This document shows positions 48,645 to 58,391 of a stretch of 64,000 nucleotides of DNA, piece by piece. The notes beneath the pieces are model-generated. The model worked only from the letters and a program-made list of their open reading frames with translations, made no database searches and was not told the origin of the DNA. A program made the position numbers and the translations under genes. Every line of letters starts with the position of its first letter. Position 1 is the first letter of the stretch. The stretch lies in the NCBI RefSeq assembly GCF_014217605.1, contig NZ_CP043639.1, positions 2,565,501 to 2,629,500 of the forward strand, given 5' to 3'. This DNA is from Sphingomonas sp. NBWT7 (GTDB lineage: Bacteria > Pseudomonadota > Alphaproteobacteria > Sphingomonadales > Sphingomonadaceae).

Positions 48645-49535
48645 TTAACGGGTTAACGCGGGGTCGACGGCGATATTGTCGATCAGCCGGGTCTGCCCCA
48701 TGCGCGCGGCGGCAAGCAGGCGGCGCGGGCGATCAGCGCCCGTCGGCTCGCCCAGCGTAGCCGCGTCGACTAGCGCGACGTAATCGACGACGAAGCCCGC
48801 GGCGACGAGGCTCGCCTGCGCTTCGGCCAGCGCCGCCGCCGGATCATCACCGCGGGCAATCGCGCGCCCTGCGACACCCAGCGCACGCGGCAGCGTCACT
48901 GCCTTCGCGCGCTGTTCCTCGTCGAGGTAGATGTTGCGCGACGACAGCGCGAGGCCGTCGTCGTCGCGCTGCGTCGGCACGCCCACGATTTCGATCGCGA
49001 AATCGAGATCGCTGACCATCCGGCGGATGACGGCAAGCTGCTGGAAATCCTTCTCGCCGAAATAGGCGGCGTCGGGCGTCACCTGATTGAACAGCTTGGT
49101 AACGACGGTCGCCACGCCATCGAAATGCCCCGGCCGCGCGGCGCCATCGAGCCCCTCTGTCACGCCGGACACGGACACGTTGGTCGCGAAACCGTCCGGG
49201 TACATGACCTCCACCGGCGGCAGCCACAGCAGGTCGCATCCCGCATCGACCAGCAGGCGCGCGTCGGCCGCCTCGCGCCGCGGATAGCGCGCCAGATCCT
49301 CGTTGGGGCCGAACTGCTTGGGATTGACGAAGATCGACGCGACGACGCGCGTCCCGGCCCGCTTCGCCGCGTCGATCAGCGCGATATGCCCGGCATGGAG
49401 CGCGCCCATCGTCGGCACCAGCGCGACGCGCGCGCCATCGGCGCGAAAGGCGGCAACGGCAGCGCGCAGGTCGTTCAGGTCACGGACAGTCTGCACGCGC
49501 GTCGAAACTCCACTCGTAACGGGATCAACGGGCAT
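48645..49535 (-). CDS. panC: Pantoate--beta-alanine ligase
   Basis: This 296-residue pantothenate synthetase condenses pantoate with beta-alanine using ATP. The HIGH-type motif is PTMGALHAGHIALID (about 42-56), and the KMSKS-equivalent is in LALSSRNIYL. IFVNPKQFGPNEDLARYPR, FDGVATVVTKLFNQV and FGEKDFQQL are diagnostic. Start ATG 49535 is only 42 bases from the divergent mipZ start, so the two promoters must overlap each other or the coding regions. Confidence 0.97.
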   Translation of the reverse strand: MPVDPVTSGVSTRVQTVRDLNDLRAAVAAFRADGARVALVPTMGALHAGHIALIDAAKRAGTRVVASIFVNPKQFGPNEDLARYPRREAADARLLVDAGCDLLWLPPVEVMYPDGFATNVSVSGVTEGLDGAARPGHFDGVATVVTKLFNQVTPDAAYFGEKDFQQLAVIRRMVSDLDFAIEIVGVPTQRDDDGLALSSRNIYLDEEQRAKAVTLPRALGVAGRAIARGDDPAAALAEAQASLVAAGFVVDYVALVDAATLGEPTGADRPRRLLAAARMGQTRLIDNIAVDPALTR

Positions 49536-49562
49536 CTATGGGGGAGTATCCGCGCGATCAAC

Positions 49563-49580
49563 AAGGGATGCGACGACTTG
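49563..49580 (+). promoter_or_regulatory. Ribosome binding site deciding a TTG start for mipZ
   Basis: AAGGGA (49563-49568) lies nine bases before TTG 49578-49580. There is no in-frame ATG or GTG between the panC start and the P-loop region, so TTG is the only reasonable start. Confidence 0.65.
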
Positions 49581-50360
49581 CCGAGTGGTTCCGACAATAC
49601 TCACGTCATCGTCTTCGCCAATGAAAAGGGCGGGACGGGCAAGTCGACGACGGCCGTGCACGTCGCGATCGCGCTTGCCGTACGCGGCGCGCGGGTTGCC
49701 TGCCTCGACCTCGATCATCGCCAGCGCACGATGGGGCGGTATCTCGACAATCGTGCCGAAACGGTACGCCGTACCGGCGCGCCGCTTGTCATTCCGCGCC
49801 ATCGCACGGCGCACGACGATTTCGAGCCCGCGTTCGAGGCGATGGTCGACGGCAGCGACTTTCTGGTGATCGACACGCCGGGCCGCGACGATCCCTATGC
49901 GCGGATGGCGGCGGTGCGGGCTGACACGCTGGTGACGCCGATGAACGACAGTTTCGTCGATTTCGACCTGATCGGCCAGGTTCATCCCGAAACCTTCAAG
50001 GTCACCCGGCCGAGCTTCTACTCGGAACTGATCTGGGACGCGCGCAAGGCACGGGCGAAGGCGGACGGCTCGACGATCGACTGGGTCGTGCTGCGCAACC
50101 GCCTGCAGCATATCGAGGCGCGCAACATGCGCCGCGTCTCCGAAGCGCTCGACCAGCTCGCCAAGCGCGTCGGCTTCCGCATCATTCCCGGGCTCGGCGA
50201 GCGCGTGATCTATCGAGAGCTGTTCCCATCGGGCATGACGATGCTCGATGCCAAGGAGTTCGGCGCGATGGGGCTCGGCCATGTCGCGGCGCGCCAGGAA
50301 TTGCGCGAGATGATGGCCGGGCTCGCGCTGCCCGAACCGGCGGTGCCGCAAGTCGCATGA
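49578..50360 (+). CDS. mipZ: Division-plane positioning ATPase MipZ
   Basis: This is a 260-residue ParA/MinD-superfamily ATPase. In Caulobacter, MipZ forms a bipolar gradient from ParB-parS and inhibits FtsZ assembly near the poles. The deviant Walker A is NEKGGTGKSTTAVH (about 18-31). MipZ-like CLDLDHRQRTMGRYLDNRAE and FLVIDTPGRDD follow, with the hallmark RNRLQHIEARNMRRVSEAL near the C-terminus. TTG 49578 is chosen from AAGGGA spacing. The stop overlaps the next ATG (ATGA), coupling it to a J-domain gene. Confidence 0.93.
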   Translation: MPSGSDNTHVIVFANEKGGTGKSTTAVHVAIALAVRGARVACLDLDHRQRTMGRYLDNRAETVRRTGAPLVIPRHRTAHDDFEPAFEAMVDGSDFLVIDTPGRDDPYARMAAVRADTLVTPMNDSFVDFDLIGQVHPETFKVTRPSFYSELIWDARKARAKADGSTIDWVVLRNRLQHIEARNMRRVSEALDQLAKRVGFRIIPGLGERVIYRELFPSGMTMLDAKEFGAMGLGHVAARQELREMMAGLALPEPAVPQVA

Positions 50361-50644
50361 TCTGGAAGCTGCTGATCGCGATGCTCGTCGCCTACGCCGG
50401 GTGGAAGCTGTGGAAGGACGCGCTCGGCAGCGGCAAGCGAGCGGTACGATCCGGCCCAACGGTCGACCCGGCCGACGCGATCGCTGCGCGCCGCCTGCTC
50501 GGGCTCGATGCCTCTGCCGACGAGCGCGGGATACGCGATGCGCACCGCCGGCTGATGAGCGAGGCGCATCCCGATCGCGGCGGATCGCCCGAACGCGCCC
50601 GCGCGCTCAACGCCGCGCGCGATCTGTTGCTGCGCCGGGGTTAA
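50357..50644 (+). CDS. Membrane-anchored J-domain protein (Tim14/DjlA-like)
   Basis: This 95-residue co-chaperone-like protein has one N-terminal membrane helix (about 1-16, MIWKLLIAMLVAYAGWKLW), a short linker, then a compact C-terminal J domain. The J domain (about 44-95, AARRLLGLDASADERGIRDA) carries the HPD tripeptide in SEAHPDRGGS that stimulates DnaK ATPase. The layout resembles mitochondrial Pam18/Tim14. It overlaps mipZ at ATGA and overlaps the convergent membrane protein gene by four bases. Confidence 0.9.
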   Translation: MIWKLLIAMLVAYAGWKLWKDALGSGKRAVRSGPTVDPADAIAARRLLGLDASADERGIRDAHRRLMSEAHPDRGGSPERARALNAARDLLLRRG

Positions 50645-51204
50645 CCCAGCCGCGCGAACAGCAGCGCGATGTAGACGACGACCATCGCGGCGATGGCGAC
50701 GGCGCTGATCTCGTGCAGTCGGGCACGGCGACTGATCGAACAGGCCAGTGCGATCGCGGCGAAGGCGGCGTGGAACAACAGGTTGATGCCCGACGGCAGA
50801 TAGCCGTCGATGATGAGATCCTTGAACCCGCTGACGAGCAGGATCGCGACGAGGATGGCAAAGAACGGTCGCGTCTCGCGATAATAATGCTCGCGCAAAT
50901 CGGCCGGCTCGTGGAGCGCGAAATCGGGCAGGACGAGCGCGGCGAGCATGTAGAGCAGCGTCGTCTGCACCAGCACGATGCCGAATTCAGCGAAGGTCCA
51001 CTCGGCGTGATCGGCCAGTCCGAAGCTCGCCCACCACATCTGCACCGCCATCAGCAGGATCGTCCCGGCCCATAGCAGCACCGGCGGGTACGGCCGCACG
51101 TGGCGCCGCGACAGCAGCAGGCCGCGCACGCCCTGCAGCACCTGCGTGATCGCCAGCCCGAGGATGATCGATAGCAGCACCGAGAGATAGGAGAAGGCGT
51201 CCAC
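50641..51204 (-). CDS. Integral membrane protein, unknown function
   Basis: This is a 187-residue protein with about five to six hydrophobic helices: near residues 8-28, 43-62, 72-94, 112-128, 136-152 and 160-184. It begins MDAFSYLSVLLSIILGLAIT from a GTG codon at 51204. A charged loop DLREHYYRETRPF lies between helices. I recall similar six-helix proteins annotated only as hypothetical. It is convergent with the J-domain gene and divergent from the mutase gene. Confidence 0.75.
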   Translation of the reverse strand: MDAFSYLSVLLSIILGLAITQVLQGVRGLLLSRRHVRPYPPVLLWAGTILLMAVQMWWASFGLADHAEWTFAEFGIVLVQTTLLYMLAALVLPDFALHEPADLREHYYRETRPFFAILVAILLVSGFKDLIIDGYLPSGINLLFHAAFAAIALACSISRRARLHEISAVAIAAMVVVYIALLFARLG

Positions 51205-51334
51205 CCAGGCAGTGTCACCGCGACGCCGCCGGGGATCAAGCGCCGTATCGATCGACCGACATGCGGACGCATCGCACGGTGAAGGTCGCGACGGCGGGGA
51301 TGACGCGCCCTGATCGGAGCCCTAAGCATGCCCG

Positions 51335-52708
51335 ATGCGGCACCTCTTCGATCCCTCGATCCTGCGTGAATACGACATTCGCGGCACCGTCGGCGGCAAT
51401 CTCGCGCCGGAGGACGCGCGCGCGCTCGGCCGTGCGTTCGGCACGATCGTGCGGCGGCAGGGCGGCGCGCGGGTCGTCGTTGGGCGCGACGGGCGCGTGT
51501 CCTCGCCGGCGCTCGAGGCGGAACTGGTGGCCGGGTTGCGCGCCGCGGGTATCGCTGTGGTGCGGATCGGGCTCGGGCCGTCGCCGATGCTCTACCATGC
51601 CGAACGCCTGCTCGACGTCGACGCCGGCATCCAGGTGACCGGCAGCCACAATCCCGCTGACGATAACGGGTTCAAGATGGTGCTTCGCCACCGGCCGTTC
51701 TTCGGTGCGGACATCAAGGCGCTGGCGCAGCTGTCCGCGACGGGCGACGTCGAACATGGGGCAGGATCGGTCGACGAAGTCGACGTGCTCGACGGCTACG
51801 TCGCCTCGCTCGTGTCCGGCGCGCCGATCCCGTCGCTTCGCATCGGCTGGGATGCCGGCAACGGCGCGGCCGGGCCGGCGATCGAGCGGCTGGTGCGGCT
51901 GCTGCCCGGCAAACACCACCTGCTCTTCACCGATGTCGACGGCCGCTTTCCCAACCACCATCCCGATCCGACCGAGGCGGTGAACCTCGCCGACCTGCGC
52001 CGCCTCGTCGCCGCGAACGATCTCGATCTCGGCGTCGCCTTCGACGGCGACGGCGACCGGATCGGCGCGATCGACGCGCAGGGGCGGATCGTCGCCGGCG
52101 ACCAGTTGCTCGCGATTCTCGCTGAGCCGACGCTGCGTACGCATCCCGGCGCGGCGATCGTCGCCGACGTGAAGGCAAGCGCCACGCTGTTTGAGCGGAT
52201 CGCCGAGCTGGGCGGCAGGCCGGTGATGTGGAAAAGCGGGCACAGCAACATCAAAACGATGATGCACGAGGTCGGCGCGCCGATCGCGGGCGAGATGAGT
52301 GGGCATCTGTTCTTCGCCGAACTTGGCGGCCACGACGACGCGCTGTTCGCAGCGATCGCGCTGATACGCGCGATCGGAGATAGCGGGCGCAGCCTTGCCG
52401 ATTTGCGCGACGCGATGCCCGATGTGGTGGCGACGCCCGAGCTGCGCTTCGCCGTAGATCCGCATCGTGCTCAGGCGATCATCGACGAGGTGCTCGCGCG
52501 GCTCGAGGCCGAGGGTGCGAGCGTCGATCGCACCGATGGGGCGCGGGTCACCACGCGTGACGGATGGTGGCTGTTGCGCGCGTCCAATACGCAGGCGATG
52601 CTGACCGCGCGGGCCGAGGCGCGCGACGCGGCGGCGCTCGACCGGCTCGTCGCGGCGATCGATACGCAGTTGCTGGCGAGCGGTGTGACGCGCGCTGTCG
52701 GCGGATGA
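51335..52708 (+). CDS. pgmG: Phosphomannomutase/phosphoglucomutase (PgmG/AlgC-like)
   Basis: This 457-residue alpha-D-phosphohexomutase interconverts 1- and 6-phosphates of mannose and glucose, feeding exopolysaccharide and LPS sugar nucleotides. The active-site phosphoserine loop is VTGSHNPADDNGFK (Ser near 104), the Mg2+ loop is FDGDGDRIG (about 240) and the sugar loop is GEMSGHLFF. The C-terminal phosphate-binding loop is RASNTQAMLTARAE. Closest by memory to sphingomonad PgmG of the gellan-type pathway. The ATG at 51335 begins MRHLFDPSILREYDIRG, the usual N-terminus. Confidence 0.93.
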   Translation: MRHLFDPSILREYDIRGTVGGNLAPEDARALGRAFGTIVRRQGGARVVVGRDGRVSSPALEAELVAGLRAAGIAVVRIGLGPSPMLYHAERLLDVDAGIQVTGSHNPADDNGFKMVLRHRPFFGADIKALAQLSATGDVEHGAGSVDEVDVLDGYVASLVSGAPIPSLRIGWDAGNGAAGPAIERLVRLLPGKHHLLFTDVDGRFPNHHPDPTEAVNLADLRRLVAANDLDLGVAFDGDGDRIGAIDAQGRIVAGDQLLAILAEPTLRTHPGAAIVADVKASATLFERIAELGGRPVMWKSGHSNIKTMMHEVGAPIAGEMSGHLFFAELGGHDDALFAAIALIRAIGDSGRSLADLRDAMPDVVATPELRFAVDPHRAQAIIDEVLARLEAEGASVDRTDGARVTTRDGWWLLRASNTQAMLTARAEARDAAALDRLVAAIDTQLLASGVTRAVGG

Positions 52709-52739
52709 CACCGGGCGTCGCGATCCCCACATAACGCGC

Positions 52740-53498
52740 ATGCGTCAGCAACCCAGTATCATCCGCGTGATCGACCTCGAGACGACGGGCAACGCCCCGC
52801 CCGCGCACGGCGTGTGCGAGATCGGGTGGCAGGACGTAGCGCTCGGCACCGATGGGCGCTGGGAATTGTATGGTGAGGGCGGCAACCGGCTGGTCAACCC
52901 CGGCCGCGCGATGCCGCCGATCACGCAGGCGATCCATCACATCCGTGACGAGGACGTCGCCGACGCGCCATGGTGGCACGACGTCGCGCGCGCGGTGCTC
53001 GATCCCTATCCGCGGCGCGTCGCGCTGGCCGCGCATCGCGCCGATTTCGAGCAGCAATTCTGCACGCCCGCGATGACGCACGGCGCGGACTGGATCTGCA
53101 CGTGGAAGTGTGCGCTGCGGCTGTGGCCCGACAGCCCGAGCTTCTCGAACCAGGTGCTGCGCTACTGGCGCAAGCCGCATGGGCTGGATCACGAGCGCGG
53201 TCTGCCGGCGCATCGCGCCTTTCCCGACGCCTATGTCACCGCGCATCACCTGCGCGACATGCTCAACGAGGCGAGCGTCGCGCAGCTGATCGAATGGTCG
53301 AGCATCCCGGCGCTGCTGCCGCGCGTGCGCTTCGGCGCCGATCGCGGCAAGCCATGGACCGAGATCGAGGAGGAGAGCCTCGTCAAATTCCTGACCGATC
53401 GCGATCCCGACGTCCGCTTCACCGCCGAGACCGAGATGGCACGGCGGCGCGGCGGCGGTCACGTCGGCCGGATGACCGCGCAGGACTTGCTACTTTGA
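52740..53498 (+). CDS. DnaQ-like 3'-5' exonuclease
   Basis: This is a 252-residue DEDDh-type nuclease. Exo I is IRVIDLETTGN (Asp/Glu, about 8-18), Exo II is LAAHRADFEQQF (Asp near 101) and Exo III is LPAHRAFPDAYVTAHH (His and Asp, about 158-173). The C-terminal 75 residues form a smaller extra region (GADRGKPWTEIEEESLVKFL) of unknown role. The protein is longer than epsilon-like trimming domains alone. Repair or RNA substrates are both possible. It lies 31 bases after the mutase gene on the same strand. Confidence 0.88.
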   Translation: MRQQPSIIRVIDLETTGNAPPAHGVCEIGWQDVALGTDGRWELYGEGGNRLVNPGRAMPPITQAIHHIRDEDVADAPWWHDVARAVLDPYPRRVALAAHRADFEQQFCTPAMTHGADWICTWKCALRLWPDSPSFSNQVLRYWRKPHGLDHERGLPAHRAFPDAYVTAHHLRDMLNEASVAQLIEWSSIPALLPRVRFGADRGKPWTEIEEESLVKFLTDRDPDVRFTAETEMARRRGGGHVGRMTAQDLLL

Positions 53499-53579
53499 CG
53501 CGCGGCTGCGGCTGACGCTGACGCATGTTGGCGGTGCGATACTGGTCTTCGTCCGATTGGGCGCCTAGACGCGCTGGCG

Positions 53580-55091
53580 ATGGCTGGCGAACGCGAGCAG
53601 CGACTGAACGTCTCCGAAGGCCGCATCGGCCGGCTCCTCGTTGCCTTCATGGCGGCGGGCTTCGTTGCGCTGCTCGCCGCTGGCATCGCGGCGGCGTGGG
53701 TGACGGGACAGCTTGCGCAGCACAGTCAGGCGGTTGCGCATACCTATCAGGTCGAACTGGCGATCGCCGATATCCGGCGACTGATCGAACAGGGTGAGAC
53801 GACGCGCCGCGGCTATCTCCTGGCGCCGCAAACGCCAGGGTTCCTAACCGCCTATCGCGAGGCGGCGGCAGGACTGCCGCGTGCCGCGCAAAAGCTGCGA
53901 CGGCTGACGGATGATAATCCGCGTCAGATCGGCAATCTGCGCCTGCTTGAGGCGCGGATCGGCGCCCTTGGCGCGCTGCGTGAACGATCGATCCTGCTGA
54001 TCGCCGACGGTCGCGTCGCGCAGGCGATCACTGAATTTCGCGCGGAACTGAGCGCCGCGCGCCTGCGCGAAATCCGTGCGACGTTCAACGCGATGTCCCG
54101 CGAGGAACGCCGCCTGCTCGCGGAGCGCGATGCCGAGCAACAGCGCAGTCTCGCGCTGTTCTACACGGTCCTGATCGTTGCCGGCGTCCTGCTGCTTGTC
54201 GTCGCGCTGGCGTCGCTGCTCGTCGTGCTGCGCTTCACCGGTGACGTTGCCCAGTCGCGCGAGCAGTTGCGGCAGCTTAACGAAAGCCTCGAGGCGATCG
54301 TCGTCGATCGGACGGCGGATTTGACGCGCGCCAACGATGAGATCCAGCGATTCGCCTATATCGTCAGCCACGATCTGCGTTCGCCGCTCGTCAACGTGAT
54401 GGGCTTCACCGCCGAGCTCGAGGCGTCGAGCGCGACGCTGCGCGCGCTGGTCGATCAGGCCGAGGCGGAGGCGCCGGCGATCCTCACCGAGGATGCGAAG
54501 CTCGCCGCGCGCGAGGACTTGCCCGAGGCGATCGGTTTCATCCGTACGTCGACGCAGAAGATGGACCGGCTGATCAACGCGATCCTGGCGCTGTCGCGGC
54601 AGGGGCGCCGGGTGCTCGCACCCGAGCCGCTCGACCTGGAACAGATGGTGTCGTCGATCCGCGATTCGATGGCGCACCGGCTCGACGAGACCGATGGCAC
54701 GATCACCGTCGATGGTACGCTGCCGCATCTAATCAGCGATCGTGTCGCGATCGAGCAGGTGCTGTCGAACCTGATCGAGAATGCGGTGAAATATCGCGAT
54801 CCCAAGCGGCCGGTCGCGATCCGCGTGAGCGGTGCGCAGGCGGGCGACCGCGTGTGGCTGTCGGTGACCGACAACGGCCGCGGCATCGACCCGCGCGATC
54901 ACGAGCGGGTGTTCGATCTCTTCCGCCGGTCGGGCGTGCAGGATCAGCCGGGCGAGGGGATCGGGCTCGCGCACGTCCGCGCGCTGACCTATCGCCTTGG
55001 CGGCACGATCACGCTGCGATCCGCGCTTGGCGAGGGCGCAACCTTCCGCCTATCGCTGCCATCGACGTTGAATTTGCAGGAAAAGCCATGA
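53580..55091 (+). CDS. CHASE3-type membrane sensor histidine kinase
   Basis: This is a 503-residue kinase. Membrane helix 1 (about 17-38) and helix 2 (about 192-215) bracket a periplasmic CHASE3 domain ([20 protein letters not shown]). A coiled coil leads to HisKA (phospho-acceptor His in [18 protein letters not shown]) with an unusual insert of about 40 residues before the second helix. HATPase_c follows: N box [13 protein letters not shown]1 DNGRGID, G2 GEGIGLAHV. The ATGA at its stop is the start of a receiver gene. It resembles kinases that partner Rcp1-like single-domain regulators. Confidence 0.93.
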   Translation: MAGEREQRLNVSEGRIGRLLVAFMAAGFVALLAAGIAAAWVTGQLAQHSQAVAHTYQVELAIADIRRLIEQGETTRRGYLLAPQTPGFLTAYREAAAGLPRAAQKLRRLTDDNPRQIGNLRLLEARIGALGALRERSILLIADGRVAQAITEFRAELSAARLREIRATFNAMSREERRLLAERDAEQQRSLALFYTVLIVAGVLLLVVALASLLVVLRFTGDVAQSREQLRQLNESLEAIVVDRTADLTRANDEIQRFAYIVSHDLRSPLVNVMGFTAELEASSATLRALVDQAEAEAPAILTEDAKLAAREDLPEAIGFIRTSTQKMDRLINAILALSRQGRRVLAPEPLDLEQMVSSIRDSMAHRLDETDGTITVDGTLPHLISDRVAIEQVLSNLIENAVKYRDPKRPVAIRVSGAQAGDRVWLSVTDNGRGIDPRDHERVFDLFRRSGVQDQPGEGIGLAHVRALTYRLGGTITLRSALGEGATFRLSLPSTLNLQEKP

Positions 55092-55531
55092 ACGCGCATC
55101 AATCCGTCAGCATCGTGATGATCGAGGACGACGAGGGCCACGCCCGGCTGATCGAGAAGAACATCCGGCGCGCAGGCATCCTCAACGACATCAAGCATTT
55201 CCTGGATGGCACGACGGCGCTCGACTATCTGTTCAACGCGCCCGACGGACCGGCGCTGAACGGCCCCGCGCTGGTGCTGCTCGACCTCAACCTGCCGGAC
55301 ATGAGCGGCACCGACATCCTCGCCCGGATCAAGCAGTCCGACGGGCCGGTGAAGCGCACCCCGGTCGTCGTACTGACCACCACGGACGACAGCCGCGAGA
55401 TCCAGCGCTGCTACGATCTGGGTGCCAACGTCTACATCACCAAGCCGGTGAACTACGAGAGCTTCGCCCAGGCGATCCGCCAGCTCGGACTGTTCCTGTC
55501 GGTGATCCAGGTTCCCGACATCGAGGAGTGA
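55088..55531 (+). CDS. Single-domain response regulator (Rcp1-like)
   Basis: This is a 147-residue stand-alone receiver. Acidic pocket residues lie in [20 protein letters not shown], the phospho-Asp is in [13 protein letters not shown] (about 66), the Thr in VVVLTTTDD and the Lys in [11 protein letters not shown]. There is no output domain, so it probably relays phosphate. The start overlaps the kinase stop (ATGA), and its stop overlaps the next ATG by one base. Confidence 0.94.
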   Translation: MNAHQSVSIVMIEDDEGHARLIEKNIRRAGILNDIKHFLDGTTALDYLFNAPDGPALNGPALVLLDLNLPDMSGTDILARIKQSDGPVKRTPVVVLTTTDDSREIQRCYDLGANVYITKPVNYESFAQAIRQLGLFLSVIQVPDIEE

Positions 55532-56556
55532 TGGACCGCATCCTCTACATCGACGACGACGAGGGGATTCGCCGGCTAGCCTCGCGTGCGCTGGCGCGGC
55601 GCGGCTGGGACGTGACGACCGCCGACGGCGGCGAGGCGGGCGTCAGGATAGCGGCCGAGCAGAAGTTCGCGCTCGTCGCGGTCGATCACTACATGCCGGG
55701 GATCGACGGGCTCGAGACGCTGGCGCGGCTGCGCGCGCTGCCCGATCCGCCGAGCGTCGTCTACGTCACCGGATCGGAGGAGCAGCGCGTCGCAGTGGCA
55801 GCACTGCGCGCCGGCGCGTCGGAATATGTCGTCAAATCGGTTGGCGACGATTTCTTCGACCTGCTCGATGCCTCGTTCCGCGGCGTCGCGGCGCGCGCGC
55901 AGCTCGAGCGTCAGAAGCTCGCCGCGGAGGAGGAGCTGCGTGTCTCCAACGCGCGGCTCGAGGCGCTGCTCGCGGAGGTCAACCACCGCGTCGCCAACTC
56001 GCTGCAGCTCGTCTCGGCGATGGTGCGGTTGCAGGCCGGCGCGCTGAGCGATCCGGCGGCGCGCGCCGCTCTCGAAGATACACAGCACCGCATCAGCGCG
56101 ATCGCGCAGGTTCATCGCCGGCTGTACACCGGCGGCGACGTCGAGCAGGTCGACATGCGCGAATATCTCGGCGCGCTGGTCGACGAGCTCGCCGAGACGT
56201 GGTCGAGCGTCGAGCGGCCGCGCCTGCTACGGCTCGTCGCCGATCCGATCCAGCTGCCGACCGATCGCGCGGTGTCGCTCGGCGTCATCGTCACAGAACT
56301 CGTCAGCAACGCCTGCAAATACGCTTATCCTGCGGGCAGTGGAGAGATCCGCATCGCGCTGCATCGTGACGGCGACGCCGTCTTCCTGCTCGCGGTCGAG
56401 GACGACGGCGTCGGGCTGAGCGGTGCGGTGGCGCCCGGCGGCACCGGCGTCGGTACCAAGCTGATCCGCGCGATGGCACAGAGCCTGCAAACGAGCATTG
56501 AGTACGATTCTGCCCATCGCGGCACGCGCGCCACGCTGCGTGCGGCGCTAGCCTGA
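55531..56556 (+). CDS. Receiver-histidine kinase hybrid (HisKA_2/HWE-type)
   Basis: This 341-residue protein has an N-terminal receiver (about 1-120; [14 protein letters not shown], phospho-Asp in [22 protein letters not shown]). A coiled linker leads to a HisKA_2-type dimerisation domain with the acceptor His in [20 protein letters not shown] (about 152). A HATPase_c domain ([29 protein letters not shown]) completes it. There is no sensory or DNA-binding domain. ATG 55531 is preceded by GAGGAG. It probably receives a signal by phosphorylation and passes it on. Confidence 0.93.
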   Translation: MDRILYIDDDEGIRRLASRALARRGWDVTTADGGEAGVRIAAEQKFALVAVDHYMPGIDGLETLARLRALPDPPSVVYVTGSEEQRVAVAALRAGASEYVVKSVGDDFFDLLDASFRGVAARAQLERQKLAAEEELRVSNARLEALLAEVNHRVANSLQLVSAMVRLQAGALSDPAARAALEDTQHRISAIAQVHRRLYTGGDVEQVDMREYLGALVDELAETWSSVERPRLLRLVADPIQLPTDRAVSLGVIVTELVSNACKYAYPAGSGEIRIALHRDGDAVFLLAVEDDGVGLSGAVAPGGTGVGTKLIRAMAQSLQTSIEYDSAHRGTRATLRAALA

Positions 56557-56577
56557 TCTTGCCTTGAGGGAATTGCC

Positions 56578-57684
56578 ATGAAGACCCGCGCCGCCGTCGC
56601 GTTCGAAGCCAAGAAGCCGCTCGAAATCGTCGAGCTCGACCTCGAGGGGCCGAAGGCGGGCGAGGTGCTGGTCGAGATCATGGCGACGGGCATCTGCCAC
56701 ACCGATGCCTATACGCTCGACGGGCTTGACAGCGAGGGGCTGTTTCCCAGCGTGCTTGGCCATGAGGGCTGCGGCATCGTGCGCGCGGTGGGGCCGGGGG
56801 TGACGAGCGTCGTTCCCGACGATCATGTGATCCCGCTCTACACGCCGGAATGCCGCCAGTGTAAGTCGTGCCTCAGCCAGAAGACCAACCTGTGCACCGC
56901 GATCCGCGCGACCCAAGGCAAGGGGCTGATGCCGGACGGCACGAGCCGCTTCAGCTACAAGGGGCAGCCGATCTTCCATTATATGGGCTGTTCCACCTTC
57001 TCGAACTTCACCGTCCTGCCCGAGATCGCCGTGGCGAAGATCCGGCCCGACGCGCCCTTCGATACCAGCTGCTACATCGGCTGCGGCGTGACGACGGGGG
57101 TAGGCGCGGTAGTCAACACCGCCAAGGTCGAGCCGGGCGCGACGGTAATCGTCTTCGGGCTGGGCGGGATCGGGCTCAACGTGATCCAAGGCGCGAAGTT
57201 CGCCGGCGCCGCGCGCATCATCGGTGTCGACATCAATCCGGACCGTGAGGAATGGGGCCGGCGCTTCGGCATGACCGACTTCGTCAACCCGAAGTCGGTC
57301 GGCGACGTCGTGCAGCATCTCGTCGCGATGACCGACGGCGGCGGCGACTATACGTTCGACTGCACGGGCAACACGGTAGTGATGCGGCAGGCGCTCGAGA
57401 GCGCGCACCGCGGGTGGGGCGAATCGATCGTCATCGGCGTCGCCGAGGCCGGCAAGGAGATCGCGACGCGACCGTTCCAGCTCGTTACCGGACGGGTGTG
57501 GAAGGGGACGGCGTTCGGCGGCGCGCGCGGCCGGACCGACGTGCCCAAGATTGTCGAGTGGTACATGAACGGACTTATCGAGATCGACCCGATGATCACG
57601 CACCGGTTGAGCCTCGACGAGATCAACAAGGGGTTCGACCTGATGCACGCCGGCGAGAGCATCAGGAGCGTGGTGGTTTACTGA
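56578..57684 (+). CDS. frmA: S-(hydroxymethyl)glutathione dehydrogenase (class III alcohol dehydrogenase)
   Basis: This 368-residue zinc enzyme oxidises S-hydroxymethylglutathione to S-formylglutathione in formaldehyde detoxification and can reduce S-nitrosoglutathione. Catalytic zinc ligands sit in [10 protein letters not shown] and GHEGCG with the later [10 protein letters not shown]. The structural zinc has four Cys in [15 protein letters not shown]. The NAD motif is GLGGIGLN. The length is standard. No S-formylglutathione hydrolase gene is seen next door; a VOC protein follows. Confidence 0.97.
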   Translation: MKTRAAVAFEAKKPLEIVELDLEGPKAGEVLVEIMATGICHTDAYTLDGLDSEGLFPSVLGHEGCGIVRAVGPGVTSVVPDDHVIPLYTPECRQCKSCLSQKTNLCTAIRATQGKGLMPDGTSRFSYKGQPIFHYMGCSTFSNFTVLPEIAVAKIRPDAPFDTSCYIGCGVTTGVGAVVNTAKVEPGATVIVFGLGGIGLNVIQGAKFAGAARIIGVDINPDREEWGRRFGMTDFVNPKSVGDVVQHLVAMTDGGGDYTFDCTGNTVVMRQALESAHRGWGESIVIGVAEAGKEIATRPFQLVTGRVWKGTAFGGARGRTDVPKIVEWYMNGLIEIDPMITHRLSLDEINKGFDLMHAGESIRSVVVY

Positions 57685-57742
57685 CTTGCGTGTGCCGGCC
57701 AAAACCCGGCACGATGACGATGCAGATAAAGGGAGAGGATGC

Positions 57743-58126
57743 ATGTTCAGTCACATGATGGTCGGATCGAACGACATTGGCCGATCGAAGAAGTTCTACG
57801 ACGCGCTATTCGCATCGGTCGGCGGCAAGCCGGCGATCGAGGACGACAAGGGCCGCCTGATCTACATGCACAACGGCGGTCTGTTCCTCGTCACCAAGCC
57901 GATCGACGGCGAGCCGGCGACACACGCCAATGGCGGGACGATCGGGTTCGCGATGGACAATCCCGAGCAGGCGAACGCGTGGCATCAGGCCGGCGTCGAC
58001 AATGGCGGCACCGCGATCGAGGACGCGCCGGGCGTGCGCGAGGGCGGGTTCGCCAACCTGTACCTTGCCTATCTGCGCGATCCGGACGGCAACAAGCTGT
58101 GCGCGATGCACCGTATGCCGGCGTAA
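57743..58126 (+). CDS. VOC-family protein (lactoylglutathione lyase-like)
   Basis: This is a 127-residue single-module glyoxalase-fold protein starting MFSHMMVGSNDIGRSKKFYD, with an N-terminal His and a C-terminal YLRDPDGNKLCAMHRMP metal-site strand. The RBS GGGAGAGG lies just upstream. It follows frmA by 58 bases on the same strand, and GSH-dependent chemistry is plausible by context. The usual terminal Glu ligand is replaced (NKLCAMH), so metal binding or activity is uncertain. Confidence 0.87.
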   Translation: MFSHMMVGSNDIGRSKKFYDALFASVGGKPAIEDDKGRLIYMHNGGLFLVTKPIDGEPATHANGGTIGFAMDNPEQANAWHQAGVDNGGTAIEDAPGVREGGFANLYLAYLRDPDGNKLCAMHRMPA

Positions 58127-58391
58127 TCGCGACGGCGCGTCGTGCGATCAGGCACGCGCGATGCGCCGTTCGGTGCCTTAGGCACGGCGCGATTCAGCGG
58201 CCCGAGCGGTCGTTTGGTTGGCCTTCGGTGTAGGCTTGATGTGGGGTGCGTGAGGGGTATGACGCGTTGCTGACGCGCGATCGCGGCAGCGCGATGCCCT
58301 TGCTCCATTGTAGATACGACAACGGCGGCGTCCGGGTGGGCGCCGCCGTCGTTCGTTGGTCCGGGCCGGCGGCGCCGGGCGCCGGGACCGA
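58127..58391. other. Intergenic region between convergent VOC gene and etfA
   Basis: This 265-base gap has no convincing gene. It holds a small hairpin GTGCC-TTA-GGCAC (58173-58185) inside the arms GCGCC/GGCGC, a possible terminator of the VOC gene. A second, larger hairpin lies at 58322-58349 (listed separately). Confidence 0.5.
58322..58349 (-). terminator. Hairpin downstream of etfA
   Basis: ACGGCGGCG (58322-58330) pairs with CGCCGCCGT (58341-58349) around a ten-base loop, 43 bases after the etfA stop. Only TTGTCGTAT follows on the - strand, so a T-run is lacking. Confidence 0.5.
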
